Shown here: one piece after another, positions 55,162 through 64,000 of the stretch
Layout of the letters: each line of letters opens with the position of its first letter
Position numbering within the stretch: position 1 is the first letter of the stretch
From: Nitrospinaceae bacterium
Lineage (GTDB): Bacteria; UBA8248
Assembly (NCBI GenBank): GCA_018669005.1
Contig: JABJAL010000072.1
Span: 62,001-126,000 of the forward strand
Direction of reading: 5' to 3'
DNA length: 64,000 bases
The notes under the pieces: generated by a model
Databases searched by the model: none
The model's input: only the letters and a program-made list of their open reading frames with translations
What the model was told of the DNA's origin: nothing
Program-made: the position numbers and the translations under genes

Positions 55162-55968
55162 ATGTCACTTCGTGAAGTAAAGGACAAGCTTATCGCCCGC
55201 CTGCTGACGCGGTATCCGGCACTTGTGCGCCGATGGGCAGGCGGGCGCGAGTTTGTCTCTAGGGCTGGGGAGGAGAATCCTTGGACCCCGCTTACTAAAC
55301 CACTAGACGAATGTCGGGTGGCGTTGGTGACGACCGGGGGTTTGCACCTCAAGAGCCAGCTACCTTTCGACATGAAGAACCCGGACGGAGACCCAACTTT
55401 CCGTGAGATACCTAGCAGTGTCCCTCGCGGGGAGATAACAATTACCCACAACTACTACGATCACCGGAGCGCGGATAGGGACATTAATGTAGTGTTCCCA
55501 CTCGATCGCCTTGCCGATCTCGCCGCCGAGGGGCTAATTGCCGGGGTTGTGCCGTTTCATTTGAGTTTTATGGGCCACATCGATGGGCCGCTTATTGAGA
55601 AGCTTATCGATGAAGAGGCGCCCGAGGCTGCGAGGCGACTAATGGAGGCAGGGGCGGATTGTGTGCTGCTAACTCCGGCTTGAGGATTCTGTAATCGCTC
55701 GGTCGGGCTGATTCAGAAAGTTATTGAGGCGGCGGGGCTTCCTACGGTATCGATTAGCATTGTCAGGGAGATCACAGTTCAGGTGAAACCACCGCGAGCG
55801 ATGTTTCTTCCCTGGCCGCTTGGCCATCCACTGGGCGAGCCGGAGAACCATGCCCAGCAGCGTTGGGCACTCAGGAGCGCCCTGGGACTGTTGGAGACGC
55901 TTAGTACGCCTGGCACACTGATTGAGCCTGCCTATGAATGGGGCGCGAGCCCCCCGGGGGAGCTATAG
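55162..55968 (+). CDS. GrdB/PrdB-like reductase selenoprotein (UGFC)
   Basis: 268 residues when TGA 55681-55683 is read as selenocysteine (residue 174). The sequence around it is CVLLTPAUGFCNRSVGLIQK, the UxxC redox site of the glycine/sarcosine/betaine/D-proline reductase selenoprotein B family, and the matching C-terminal half (GLPTVSISIVREIT, KPPRAMFLPWPLGHPLGEPE) continues in frame to TAG. N-terminal block VALVTTGGLHLKSQLPFD is also typical. A stem-loop follows the TGA. Partner subunits of the classical reductases are not here, so the substrate is unknown. Ordinary annotation would split it in two. Confidence 0.92.
55687..55718 (+). promoter_or_regulatory. Candidate bacterial SECIS of the GrdB-like gene
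   Basis: TTCTG-T-AATC-GC, loop TCGGTCGG, GC-T-GATT-CAGAA: eleven pairs with two single-base bulges. The apical GC pairs start 13 bases after the TGA and the loop contains GG/GT. Confidence 0.75.
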
Positions 55969-56310
55969 GCGTTTCTAATAATTCTGGCTTGGGGCGTGAA
56001 ACAGGTGTGCATGGTCGAATAGTAATTTTAATCAACAATAAAACAATTGGTTACGTATTTTTATCGAATTGATGTTTTGCTGAGTAGTGAAAAGACATAT
56101 TCTTTGTCTGAGAGTGAATTCAAAGCGTCGAAATTGGTTGTATTCCATATAATAGGTTGTATATCAATTGGTTATATGGCTTAGTAATTTGTTTTGACTG
56201 CCGCCGTAGATCGCATGTCAGGGATTATTCATCTCGACATACTCCACTACATATGCTCCAATTAATGCCGTTCGGTCGGGAGAGAGGCCGAGAATATTGA
56301 GGGTTTTTCT
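55969..56310. other. 342-base gene-less stretch with short TTGGTT repeats
   Basis: AT-rich. It contains AATTGGTTGTAT (56132-56143), AATAGGTTGTAT (56151-56162) and AATTGGTTATAT (56166-56177), and a looser copy near 56045, all in the same direction. They could be operator half-sites for the downstream dioxygenase gene. A TTGACT at about 56194 has no clear -10. No coding frame seen. Confidence 0.4.
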
Positions 56311-56922
56311 TTGAGTAATATTTCCGCGAAGACAGTTGTTTCATCTGATCCAATCACCCGGCTAGCCCAGGAAATAGAAGAATTTGCCGGCGAGGGTCTA
56401 AACGATAGGAAGTTTATCCAGGCCGCCGAACCGGCTTTGCGAAGGCTTTTGGACGAGAAGGACTTTTTGCCCGATGAGGCGAAACGAACCTCAGACAAAA
56501 GCTATGCACGCCATCTTCTGCATGTTGACCCAAAGAACCGGTTTTGCATCGCGGCTATGGTCTGGGCGCCTGGTCAGGGAACGCCTATCCATGATCATGA
56601 CGGCTCCTGGGGCATGATAGGTATGGTCCGAGGCAAACTTGAAGTGGTGAATTTTTTTGCTGACGAGGCTGAAATAACCACAGGTGAAATGGACCTAAGA
56701 AGCGAGGCACCCCATGTGTCCAGTGCCGGGTCCGAGGAGTGCGTCTGTGGTTGTGCCGATATTCACAGGGTAAATAATCGTTTTGATGAAAAGGCTATAT
56801 CTGTACATATATACGCCCGTGAACTGGAAAAATGCCACGTATTTGAGCCGCTTGCTGGTGCCAAAAATAGATTCATAGCCAGCGAAAAAAAGCTGGCCTA
56901 CACGAGCGATTCTTCTTCTTAG
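56311..56922 (+). CDS. Cysteine dioxygenase-family protein
   Basis: 203 residues of the CDO_I cupin family. PIHDHDGSWGMIGMVRGKLE supplies two His and the family core; CGCADIHRVNNRFDEKAISV supplies the third His; VHIYARELEKCHVFEP closes the barrel. Such enzymes oxidise cysteine or other thiols (mercaptopropionate) to sulfinates. The TTG start at 56311 has GAGGG upstream at a longish distance. Confidence 0.85.
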   Translation: MSNISAKTVVSSDPITRLAQEIEEFAGEGLNDRKFIQAAEPALRRLLDEKDFLPDEAKRTSDKSYARHLLHVDPKNRFCIAAMVWAPGQGTPIHDHDGSWGMIGMVRGKLEVVNFFADEAEITTGEMDLRSEAPHVSSAGSEECVCGCADIHRVNNRFDEKAISVHIYARELEKCHVFEPLAGAKNRFIASEKKLAYTSDSSS

Positions 56923-57038
56923 GAATTCAATTCTAAAAATACAAATTCAAATTTATCCTGCCGAATCTCGGTAGGTATTTTTAATTATTCGAAACGAATG
57001 GATTTTTTTATTAGTAATTTAAAAAGCTGGAGAATTTA

Positions 57039-57902
57039 ATGGGCGCTAAAGGAAGCTGGCGAAGTGGATTCGAAGAAGTGTCCAACTACAGGATGTACTA
57101 CCGCGAATGGCGGCCGATGACTGGTGGTGAGGGTCTTCCCGTTATTGCATTGCACGGTTCTTTGTCTCAGGGCGGGATGTGGTTTTCAACGGCTGAACGG
57201 GTGGGGGCGGTCAGAATGATCTGTCCGGATCAGCGTGGATATGGCAAAAGCGCAGATCCCGGCAGAGGAGACGCGGCGGCGGATTTCGCCCAGGATGCGA
57301 TTCGATTGGCGGATGGACTTTTGGTCGACAGGTTTGTTGTGATGGGCCACTCTTTTGCAAGCTCCATTGCGCTTAAGGTTGCGGAGATGGCAGCAGGCCG
57401 CGTAGGAGGGGTCGTGTTAGTCGATCCGACAGTTCGATCAGCCAAGGGAAACAGGGGTAATCTTGAAGTGGCTCGCCAGCGTCCGAATCGTTTTAAAAAT
57501 TACAGTGAAGTTAAAAAGTTCTGGAAAAAAACAGAAGAGGGTCAGTGGCCAGCTAAAAACTTAGATCGCTTCCTTCGGGATATTATGATTTCTGCTCCCG
57601 GAAAGGCGATGTGTGAAATGCCATTTGTAAATGAGAGATTAGTCCGACTCCGCGAATTTCAGGCCTCTGCATCGGGTGATTATTTTCCCGACAAGATTGC
57701 CCAGAAAATAAAATCATCGGTTCTGATATTCAGAGGTGGGAAAAGCCGTCGTTTCTCCGGAGAGGGCCAAAAGATTCTAGCTGGCGCTTTTCCGAAGAAA
57801 CCAAAAGTAGTTCTTTGTTCCAAGGCAGGGCATTTTCCGCCGGCTCAGGAACCTTCTGCATTTGACTTGCCCTTTAAAAATTTTGTGTTGGGATTGAAGT
57901 AA
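57039..57902 (+). CDS. Alpha/beta-hydrolase
   Basis: 287 residues. VIALHGSLSQGGMWF (oxyanion hole), nucleophile elbow VMGHSFASSIAL with the catalytic Ser, VLIFRGGKSRR near the acid position and SKAGHFPPAQEP with the catalytic His. The fold is clear; the substrate is not. AGCTGGAGAA precedes the ATG. Base composition is ordinary. Confidence 0.9.
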   Translation: MGAKGSWRSGFEEVSNYRMYYREWRPMTGGEGLPVIALHGSLSQGGMWFSTAERVGAVRMICPDQRGYGKSADPGRGDAAADFAQDAIRLADGLLVDRFVVMGHSFASSIALKVAEMAAGRVGGVVLVDPTVRSAKGNRGNLEVARQRPNRFKNYSEVKKFWKKTEEGQWPAKNLDRFLRDIMISAPGKAMCEMPFVNERLVRLREFQASASGDYFPDKIAQKIKSSVLIFRGGKSRRFSGEGQKILAGAFPKKPKVVLCSKAGHFPPAQEPSAFDLPFKNFVLGLK

Positions 57903-57940
57903 AAAGAAATACTCTGCCTGCCGGTAATTGATGCTGGCTG

Positions 57941-59788
57941 ATGGGTATAAAAGAAGATCTAGCTGGAGGGAAGTTGGTGGCAGGGATTCAGGAGGTTGAA
58001 CATCCGCTGGAGCTTGAAAGTGATTCCGGTGGTGGGGAAAAGTCTGGAATAAAACTTAAGGCCCATATGCTGGGCCAGCTCTCCGCGACAGCTATATGCG
58101 GTAACGACATTACGTCTTCGTGTCTGTACGTATCGGCACTGGCCATAATCTATGCAGGTAAATGGGCCCCTGTTTCGCTACTAATGGTAGCAGGGGTTCT
58201 GTACCTTTATCGGTCAATTTATGCTGAGGTTGTAGGGGCGCTTCCCTTGAACGGAGGGGCTTATAACGCCCTGCTGAATACGACAAGTAAATCCCGAGCC
58301 TCAATTGCAGCGTGTCTTACAATTCTTTCTTATATGGCAACAGCTGTGATTTCGGCGAGCGAGGCAATGCATTACGCCCACTCTCTTTGGAGTGGACTTC
58401 CTATCATTCCGGCCACTGCGGCGCTTCTTGCGGTATTCATGGTGCTGACAATTGTCGGTATCTCAGAGTCGGCAATTGTTGCTGTGGTTATATTCATCAC
58501 CCATCTCGTAGCTTTGACTCTGTTGTTGGTTTTGGGTGTGAGTTTTGTTTTGATGAATGGTCTGACCATACTTATGGAGAACCTCCAGTCGTCTCCTCCG
58601 GGAGGCCTTGGAACTGCTCTTGTTTTCGGATTTGCGGCCGCCATGCTTGGAGTTTCAGGATTTGAGAGCTCTGCCAATTTCGTCGAGGAGCAGGCCGAAG
58701 GCGTATTTCCTAAAACCTTGCGGAATATGTGGATCGCCGTCACGATCTTTAATCCCCTCATGGCGCTATTGGCGCTTGCGCTCCTGCCTATCGCCCAGGT
58801 TGGCCAACATCAAGAAGCGCTACTCTCGTATATGGGGAATATTTCTGCCGGGCCGTGGCTCTCTTGGGTAATTAGTATCGACGCAGCGCTGGTGTTAAGT
58901 GGTGCCGTACTAACCAGCTTTGTTGGCGTGAATGGCTTGATATTAAGAATGACCCTTGATCGTTGTCTGCCCCAGATGCTTTTGAAGACAAATCGGCGGG
59001 GCACGTTCCATCGAATAATTATTGCTTTTTTCCTTCTGGCCGTGTCTGTTCTCATCATCACGGGTGGTGAATTAAAAGCCCTGGCTGGTGTGTATACTCT
59101 TTCATTCCTCTCGGTTATGGCTCTGTTCGGATTAGGAAATATTTTACTCAAAGTAAAGCGTACGCGCCTGCCAAGACCTTCTCGTGCGGGCTGGGTGACG
59201 GTGATTATTGGTATCGTTGCTGTCCTGGTTGCATTGGTCAGTAATGCGGTAATGAATCCACCTTATCTGCGTGTATTTCTCAATTACTTTGTCCCCTCGA
59301 TGTTGTTTATCATGATCATGCTGTCCCGCATTACGCTTTTAAAGGGATGTTTGTTTGTGGTCCGGGTTATCAGCGCCTCGCTATACAATCTGATGGGCGG
59401 AGTGACTGATTCGATTCGCCATAAAATAGAGGAAATCAATTCGCAACAAGTGGTGTTTTTCACCCGAGGCGACAACGTTGCAAATCTCAACAATGCCATT
59501 CTTTACGTCTGGGATAATGAACACACAAACCGGATAAAGATTGTCACTGTGGTGAATGACAAAAAAGAAGTTCCTGAAAAGCTCAAGAGCGATTTGAAGT
59601 TTCTCTCGGAAACGTATCCACATATTGATATTGATTTTGTAATAGTTGAAGGAGCTTTCAGCCCGGCCCTGATCCAGGAATTGTCTGAAAAATGGAATAT
59701 TCCGGGCAACCTCATGTTCATAGGATCGCCTGGGGGAAAGCTTGTTTACAGTCAAGCTGAACTGGGCGGAGTTCGTTTGGTGATTTAG
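57941..59788 (+). CDS. APC-superfamily amino-acid permease with C-terminal cytosolic domain
   Basis: 615 residues. About twelve membrane segments start with LGQLSATAICGNDITSSCLY, the APC-type broken first helix; GVSGFESSANFVEEQAEGVF is the conserved helix-6 region. A ~115-residue soluble C terminus (VVFFTRGDNVANLNNAILYV ... IDFVIVEGAFSPALIQELSE) resembles a universal-stress-type domain and could regulate transport. The substrate is likely an amino acid or amine. The ribosome site is weak. Confidence 0.88.
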   Translation: MGIKEDLAGGKLVAGIQEVEHPLELESDSGGGEKSGIKLKAHMLGQLSATAICGNDITSSCLYVSALAIIYAGKWAPVSLLMVAGVLYLYRSIYAEVVGALPLNGGAYNALLNTTSKSRASIAACLTILSYMATAVISASEAMHYAHSLWSGLPIIPATAALLAVFMVLTIVGISESAIVAVVIFITHLVALTLLLVLGVSFVLMNGLTILMENLQSSPPGGLGTALVFGFAAAMLGVSGFESSANFVEEQAEGVFPKTLRNMWIAVTIFNPLMALLALALLPIAQVGQHQEALLSYMGNISAGPWLSWVISIDAALVLSGAVLTSFVGVNGLILRMTLDRCLPQMLLKTNRRGTFHRIIIAFFLLAVSVLIITGGELKALAGVYTLSFLSVMALFGLGNILLKVKRTRLPRPSRAGWVTVIIGIVAVLVALVSNAVMNPPYLRVFLNYFVPSMLFIMIMLSRITLLKGCLFVVRVISASLYNLMGGVTDSIRHKIEEINSQQVVFFTRGDNVANLNNAILYVWDNEHTNRIKIVTVVNDKKEVPEKLKSDLKFLSETYPHIDIDFVIVEGAFSPALIQELSEKWNIPGNLMFIGSPGGKLVYSQAELGGVRLVI

Positions 59789-59843
59789 TTTTAGTCTTGA
59801 AAATTTCTGTTTTTTGATCAGCATTTAAAATGAGAGATAAAAA

Positions 59844-60554
59844 TTGCCAAAGGTATACGGTAGTTCAACTGAGGCGGTGGAAGATATCCAGAGTGGGGCG
59901 ACAATTCTTGTCGGTGGATTTGGAATTTGTGGCATGGCGGCTAGTCTATGTCGGGCGCTGAGCGAGCGGGTTGGCGTAGGGCAATTTCACTTTGTGGGTA
60001 ATGCTGGTGGGATGGATGGCTGGGGTGCCGGACTTCTGTTTGAGGCGAAGAAGATAAAAAGTGTCATTGCCACAAGGGTAGGATCGGCATGTAAGGCTTA
60101 CGAAGATCAGGCGCTCAACAATGAAATAGAACTTGAGCTGATCCCTCAGGGAACATTTGCAGAGCGTATTCGCGCCGGAGGTGCCGGTATAGGAGGATTC
60201 TTCACCCCAACGGGCGCGGGTACGGTCGTCGCCGAAGGTAAGGAATCACGGATTATCGATGGGCGCGAGCACATTTTCGAGAAGCCCATCAGGGGAGATT
60301 TTGCCATTATTCGTGCCTGGAAGGCGGATGAGGCAGGAAATTTAATTTATCGGAAGAGCGCGGGAAACTTTAATCCCGTTATGGCGTCGGCAGCAGATGT
60401 CACTATTGTTGAAGTCGAGCAAATTGTTCCCGTTGGTGAACTTGATCCCGAAGCAATTCACACGCCAGGCATTTTTGTGCAACGTTTAGTTGTTGCTGAA
60501 GAAAAAGATAAACCGATTGAAATAAAAACTAATAGGCCCCGAACTGGGAAATAG
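59844..60554 (+). CDS. scoA: 3-oxoacid CoA-transferase subunit A
   Basis: 236 residues. [20 protein letters not shown] is the family start; [20 protein letters not shown] and [19 protein letters not shown] follow. With subunit B it moves CoA between acyl-CoA (usually succinyl-CoA) and a 3-oxoacid. TTG start with GAGAG upstream. Subunit B begins 11 bases on. Confidence 0.93.
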   Translation: MPKVYGSSTEAVEDIQSGATILVGGFGICGMAASLCRALSERVGVGQFHFVGNAGGMDGWGAGLLFEAKKIKSVIATRVGSACKAYEDQALNNEIELELIPQGTFAERIRAGGAGIGGFFTPTGAGTVVAEGKESRIIDGREHIFEKPIRGDFAIIRAWKADEAGNLIYRKSAGNFNPVMASAADVTIVEVEQIVPVGELDPEAIHTPGIFVQRLVVAEEKDKPIEIKTNRPRTGK

Positions 60555-60565
60555 TTGGAGATACC

Positions 60566-61228
60566 ATGCCTCTTAGCAGAGATGAAATAGCGCGGCGAGC
60601 GGCGCAGGAAGTCCCCCGAGGGGGATTTGTTAATCTAGGACTGGGCATTCCGACCCTCGTTAGTAACTTTATACCCGAGGAATACGGAGTCACCATTCAC
60701 TCGGAAAATGGTATTTTAGGTGTCGGGCCATTTCCTTACGAGGGCGATGAGGACCCAGACCTTGTCAATGCAAGCAAGGAGACGGTGACGGTAATGCCAG
60801 GTGCCTCCTTCTTTGACAGCGCCACATCTTTTTCAATGGTTCGGGGTGGCCATATTGACGTGACAATCCTAGGAGCTATGCAGGTGGCCGCTAATGGAGA
60901 TTTGGCCAATTGGGCGATTCCCGGAAAAATGATATCCGGCATGGGTGGCGCCATGGATCTCGTCGTCGGGGCTAAAAAAGTTATCATCACTATGGCCCAT
61001 TGCTCTCGAACTGGCGAACCTAAAATTTTGAATGAATGCTCTTTTCCTTTGACTGGAAAAGGAGTGGTGGACATTATCGTTACCGAGCTGGCTCTGATTT
61101 CCATCGAGGACAATGAGTTGGTGCTTCGTGAATTAGCGCCAGGTGTTAGTGAAGAAGAAGTTCGTGAAAAAACCGAAGCGCCTCTTACCGCTGGCTCAGA
61201 TTTGAAGGAAATGTTCACGGCGGCATGA
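60566..61228 (+). CDS. scoB: 3-oxoacid CoA-transferase subunit B
   Basis: 220 residues. [20 protein letters not shown] and [13 protein letters not shown] with the catalytic Glu of [24 protein letters not shown] and [19 protein letters not shown] are family blocks. TTGGAGATACC precedes the ATG. Confidence 0.95.
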   Translation: MPLSRDEIARRAAQEVPRGGFVNLGLGIPTLVSNFIPEEYGVTIHSENGILGVGPFPYEGDEDPDLVNASKETVTVMPGASFFDSATSFSMVRGGHIDVTILGAMQVAANGDLANWAIPGKMISGMGGAMDLVVGAKKVIITMAHCSRTGEPKILNECSFPLTGKGVVDIIVTELALISIEDNELVLRELAPGVSEEEVREKTEAPLTAGSDLKEMFTAA

Positions 61229-61288
61229 GTAGAAATAATTCTAATGTCCATTCCAGATTTTTGATGTTGTTGGAGCTATGAAAATACA

Positions 61289-62215
61289 GTGATTGATCTG
61301 GAGAAATTTACACAAGAATATTGGGGATTGCTTCGCCGTCATGCCTACCGCCTTACGGGCAGTATCCTTGACGCAGAGGATATTTCTCAAGAAACCATGC
61401 TCCGGGTAGTGGAGATGGGGCCTTCGCTAGAAAATATCGACGATCACAACGAGTGGCTTCATACGGCTGCCACGGAAGCAGCGTTTGAACTTCTTAAGAG
61501 CCACAAACCTGTTTCGCTCGAAGAGTTCGACCTTCCGGACCTAATTCAGACAAATGGTGCGTGTACCGATCCGAATTTCCGATCGCTTGAGGGCGAGGAC
61601 TATTGGCCTGAAGTGCCGCTCCACTTTCTTTTTCCGCTTCAATACATGGAACCCGAACAACGGTCTGTGGTTGTTCTCAGGGACGGGTTTGAAGACGGGG
61701 ACCGAATGGCAGCAGAGGCGCTTCATGTCACCATCCCGGAAGTTTTTGAAATCGCCGAGGAAGCAGAAAAAATACGATCTTCAGTTCGCAAGAGGTGGGG
61801 CTCGACGGTGCCTTTCGTTTCGCTAGATAATAATGAAAAATCGGAAAAAGTGTTTAAACGATTTCTCGAGATTTTCCAGATGAAAGACAAAGTTTTGCTT
61901 CAACAAGTTATGTGGAAAAATACTGAAATGATTCTAGGCCCTGAGCGAACGACCGGGGAGGATTTTGTAGCGACGGAGCTTGCTTCTTTTGCAAAAGGAA
62001 TGGGCGACAAGATTAGGTTTAGCCCTGTTTGGTTGAATGGATATCGGGGTGTTCTAATTGAAGATTGGCAAGAGCTTCGCTCAGAATGGCTTAGGGTGGC
62101 ACTTGGCCTTATTTTGTGTAGTGATCGTGAAGTAAGAGCTCTTAAATGGTTTCTAGACGGCCATATCCTTAGAAAGATCGAGACCGATGATACCGAATCT
62201 TCCCTGTCGGGCTAA
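61289..62215 (+). CDS. ECF-type RNA polymerase sigma factor with extra C-terminal domain
   Basis: 308 residues. Region 2 is FTQEYWGLLRRHAYRLTGSILDAEDISQETML (two blocks shown: YRLTGSILDAEDISQETML). Region 4 is MEPEQRSVVVLRDGFEDGDR...TIPEVFEIAEEA. Past residue ~180 a SnoaL/NTF2-like domain seems to follow, as in ECF41-like factors that carry their own regulatory domain. No anti-sigma gene is adjacent. The GTG start lacks a close ribosome site; GGAG is 14 bases upstream. Confidence 0.75.
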   Translation: MIDLEKFTQEYWGLLRRHAYRLTGSILDAEDISQETMLRVVEMGPSLENIDDHNEWLHTAATEAAFELLKSHKPVSLEEFDLPDLIQTNGACTDPNFRSLEGEDYWPEVPLHFLFPLQYMEPEQRSVVVLRDGFEDGDRMAAEALHVTIPEVFEIAEEAEKIRSSVRKRWGSTVPFVSLDNNEKSEKVFKRFLEIFQMKDKVLLQQVMWKNTEMILGPERTTGEDFVATELASFAKGMGDKIRFSPVWLNGYRGVLIEDWQELRSEWLRVALGLILCSDREVRALKWFLDGHILRKIETDDTESSLSG

Positions 62216-62230
62216 ACCGCCCTTTATGTT

Positions 62231-62497
62231 TTAGAGAACTCTTCTTTTCTTAACGCGTTCCTCGCAAGGAACGATGTCTTTGTTTCCCAACCAAAAATCC
62301 CATGCACTGTGATGGCCGATATCCACGCCCTCTTCCTGGGCTTTCTTTTGAAGAGCGCTTTGGAGATCGTCAAGCAAAGTGCAGTCCATTAAATCCAGAT
62401 TTTCGCTCAAATGTCGATGAAGCGTTCTGTAGACAAGTTTCATGTCCTTGATCGAGGCATCGATCTGGACAGTGTTTCCAATTGAAGTGAAAGACAT
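62231..62497 (-). CDS. Small hypothetical protein
   Basis: 88 residues (start MSFTSIGNTVQIDASIKDMK). Helical and polar with two Cys. I use the second ATG (62497), where GGAAGGA has proper spacing; the first ATG is at 62503. Family not recognised. It converges with the sigma-factor gene. Confidence 0.6.
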   Translation of the reverse strand: MSFTSIGNTVQIDASIKDMKLVYRTLHRHLSENLDLMDCTLLDDLQSALQKKAQEEGVDIGHHSAWDFWLGNKDIVPCEERVKKRRVL

Positions 62498-62615
62498 AGC
62501 CATTCCTTCCAGTTAAATAGAATTTTTATTCTGAAAAAAAACGAACAGATTGAGGCAGGTGAATTCTATCTTAAAGTTGTGCGAGTAAAAACATATTTTT
62601 AAATCTGATTTCCAG

Positions 62616-62664
62616 AAAAGGAAGGGCCGAGGGCCCAAATGCTACAGGGGGAAGGGCCCTCGGC
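62616..62664 (-). terminator. Terminator after mreB
   Basis: Perfect 11-base stem GCCGAGGGCCC / GGGCCCTCGGC (62654-62664 and 62626-62636 on the plus strand) with a 17-base loop, followed on the minus strand by CCTTCCTTTT. Confidence 0.8.
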
Positions 62665-62686
62665 TTGGGGGGGGACTTAATTTCCT

Positions 62687-63718
62687 TTAATTCAGGCAGA
62701 CCTTTTTGAGGTCCGCCAGATTATCTAGTACATAACCCGTTCCGCGAACTATGGCGGTTAGTGGGTCTTTGGCCCTAAAAATAGGTAAATCCGTTTCAGC
62801 GTGTAATCGAGCACCAAGGCCTTTGAGGAGCGAGCCACCTCCGGCCAGAACAATGCCCCTGCGACGGATGTCAGAAGCGAGCTCTGGGCTCGATTTGTAA
62901 AGTGCGTTTCGAATCGACTCAACGATAGCCTTGACAGGGTTATTCAGTGCCTCTCGGATCATGGCATCTGTTAGTTGAATTGTTCTGGGCATTCCAGTTG
63001 ATGCGTCAATGCCCGTGACTTCGCCTTCAATTGGCTCTGAAAGGGGGGAAGCTGAACCGATTTCTATCTTGATGCGTTCGGCCTCGAATGAGCCTATTGA
63101 AATACCGTGTTGGCGGCGGATGTAGCGCTGAATGCAATTGTCCATCTCATCTCCGGCAACGCGGAGAGACTCTGAGTATGCGATGGTGAACTGGGATATC
63201 ATCGCGACCTCGGTGGTTCCGCCACCGATGTCAATAATCATTGACCCTGAAATTTCCTGTATTGGTAATTTGCTTCCGATTGCCGCAGCCATTGGTTCTT
63301 CGATCAGATGTACCTTTCCTGCGCCACATTGAATTGAAGAGTCAATAACGGCTTTCATTTCAACGCTTGTAATTCCAGAAGGGACACAGACCATCATGGT
63401 GGGGCGGCTGATACGTTTTTTAGGTACGACCGAAGAGATGAAGTGGCGAATCATAGTTTTTGTAACGTCGAAATCAGCGATAACCCCATCTTTCATGGGG
63501 CGTATGGTCTGTATGCTCTCGGGGGTTCTCCCGTACATTTCTTTTGCTCGTTTTCCTACGGCAAGGACGGCTCCACCGTTTCGTGTGTTGAGAGCAACAA
63601 CAGAGGGTTCGTCTAGAACGATTCCGTTGTCCTTGGTGTAAATTAGTGTATTTGCTGTTCCGAGATCCATAGCGATTTTTGCACCGAAGAATGATCTGAA
63701 ATTATTAAACGAAAGCAT
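62687..63718 (-). CDS. mreB: Rod-shape-determining actin homologue MreB
   Basis: 343 residues, family length. Actin-fold ATP site: AMDLGTANTLIYTKDNGIVL, IIDIGGGTTEVAMIS, GIVLAGGGSLLKGL. MreB filaments guide lateral cell-wall synthesis, so the cell is probably rod-shaped. GGGGAG precedes the ATG. The usual mreC/mreD do not follow. Its start overlaps the end of the upstream GGDEF-like gene by 14 bases. Confidence 0.97.
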   Translation of the reverse strand: MLSFNNFRSFFGAKIAMDLGTANTLIYTKDNGIVLDEPSVVALNTRNGGAVLAVGKRAKEMYGRTPESIQTIRPMKDGVIADFDVTKTMIRHFISSVVPKKRISRPTMMVCVPSGITSVEMKAVIDSSIQCGAGKVHLIEEPMAAAIGSKLPIQEISGSMIIDIGGGTTEVAMISQFTIAYSESLRVAGDEMDNCIQRYIRRQHGISIGSFEAERIKIEIGSASPLSEPIEGEVTGIDASTGMPRTIQLTDAMIREALNNPVKAIVESIRNALYKSSPELASDIRRRGIVLAGGGSLLKGLGARLHAETDLPIFRAKDPLTAIVRGTGYVLDNLADLKKVCLN

Positions 63719-63998
63719 TGTTCGAAACTCCCCCCTTCAGGCATACCTGGTTAATGCCCAGGGACTGCGCAGATTGCAGTGCCCTGGAGGAGGCCATAAA
63801 TAGGCCGTCCGAATCCCGCGCGTCTTCCGGGAAACAAGCTGCCCCGACACATGCGGTAAGAGAAATTTCACTATTTTTGATTTCCAAAGGATTTTCGTTA
63901 ATTGTTAGGATGATATGATTGGCCACAGCTTCGGCATGTTCTGTCGATGTCCCTTGAAGAAGAAGGAAGAAATTAGCGCCTTCATGACGAACAAGTAT
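63705..63998 (-). CDS. Degenerate GGDEF-domain protein (3' part)
   Basis: The frame is open to the right window edge; 97 residues are visible. ILVRHEGANFFLLLQGTS aligns with the diguanylate cyclase signature region R(F/Y)GGDEF, but reads RHEGANF, so cyclase activity is unlikely. ISLTACVGAACFPEDARDSD and ASSRALQSAQSLGINQV match the C-terminal GGDEF blocks. It may be a c-di-GMP/GTP-binding or structural relic. It overlaps mreB by 14 bases. Confidence 0.75.
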   Translation of the reverse strand: MLVRHEGANFFLLLQGTSTEHAEAVANHIILTINENPLEIKNSEISLTACVGAACFPEDARDSDGLFMASSRALQSAQSLGINQVCLKGGVSNNAFV

Positions 63999-64000
63999 GT

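Overview
The window looks like chromosomal DNA of an uncultured, Gram-negative, moderately GC-rich bacterium. It encodes an outer-membrane porin with a signal peptide and terminal Phe, MreB, a bactofilin, and an atpF'-F-H-A-G-D-C operon split from atpI-B-E as is common in former Deltaproteobacteria and relatives. I cannot assign a lineage from this sequence alone. The organism almost certainly inserts selenocysteine: four genes have in-frame TGA codons exactly where family cysteines belong (five TGAs in all), each followed 13-15 nt later by a stem-loop. No selA, selB, selC or selD gene is in the window.

Layout. 0-7.7 kb is an origin-proximal housekeeping block: yidC (partial), a methyltransferase and an SDR inserted where jag normally sits, mnmE, mnmG, two parS sites, parA, parB and a bactofilin; rsmG is missing. 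At 7.7-10.3 kb there is a decayed lipoprotein gene, a small membrane protein, a DsrE-like protein and a nitrilase-fold amidase. 10.4-12.7 kb is a small accessory pair: a solitary Dam-type methylase whose promoter carries three GATC sites, and a Fic protein. 12.7-24.7 kb holds VOC, cupin and porin genes, nadE, a histone-H1-tailed peroxiredoxin, metH and an OsmC protein; one VOC gene and one TPR gene are frameshifted. 24.7-28.2 kb contains three copies of an uncharacterised ~340-residue family. 28.2-30.4 kb has a methyltransferase and an H1-tailed endonuclease IV-like protein.

The most striking region is 30.4-33.2 kb, a candidate selenium-dependent mercury/thiol-metal module. It encodes a MerT-like transporter whose vicinal Cys pair is Sec-Cys, a glutaredoxin with a UPPC active site, a small protein with two CPxU motifs plus one CPxC, a MerE-like membrane protein, and a thioredoxin reductase. 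33.2-36.4 kb carries an orphan nuoI, pncB, nrnA and a carboxymuconolactone decarboxylase homologue. 36.5-42.2 kb has a large PEGA/pseudo-caspase/SUMF1 protein, an EEP-family phosphoesterase and a second SUMF1 protein. 42.2-45.9 kb is a minus-strand set (enoyl-CoA hydratase, TerC, FAH family), with a small convergent gene pair.

46.3-52.4 kb is the ATP synthase operon. 52.5-64 kb holds TPR, VOC, GNAT, L,D-transpeptidase and cupin genes, a second clear selenoprotein (GrdB-like, UGFC motif), cysteine dioxygenase, an alpha/beta hydrolase, an APC permease, a two-subunit CoA transferase, an ECF-type sigma factor, mreB, and the end of a degenerate GGDEF gene. No rRNA, tRNA, CRISPR array, transposase or prophage gene was seen.
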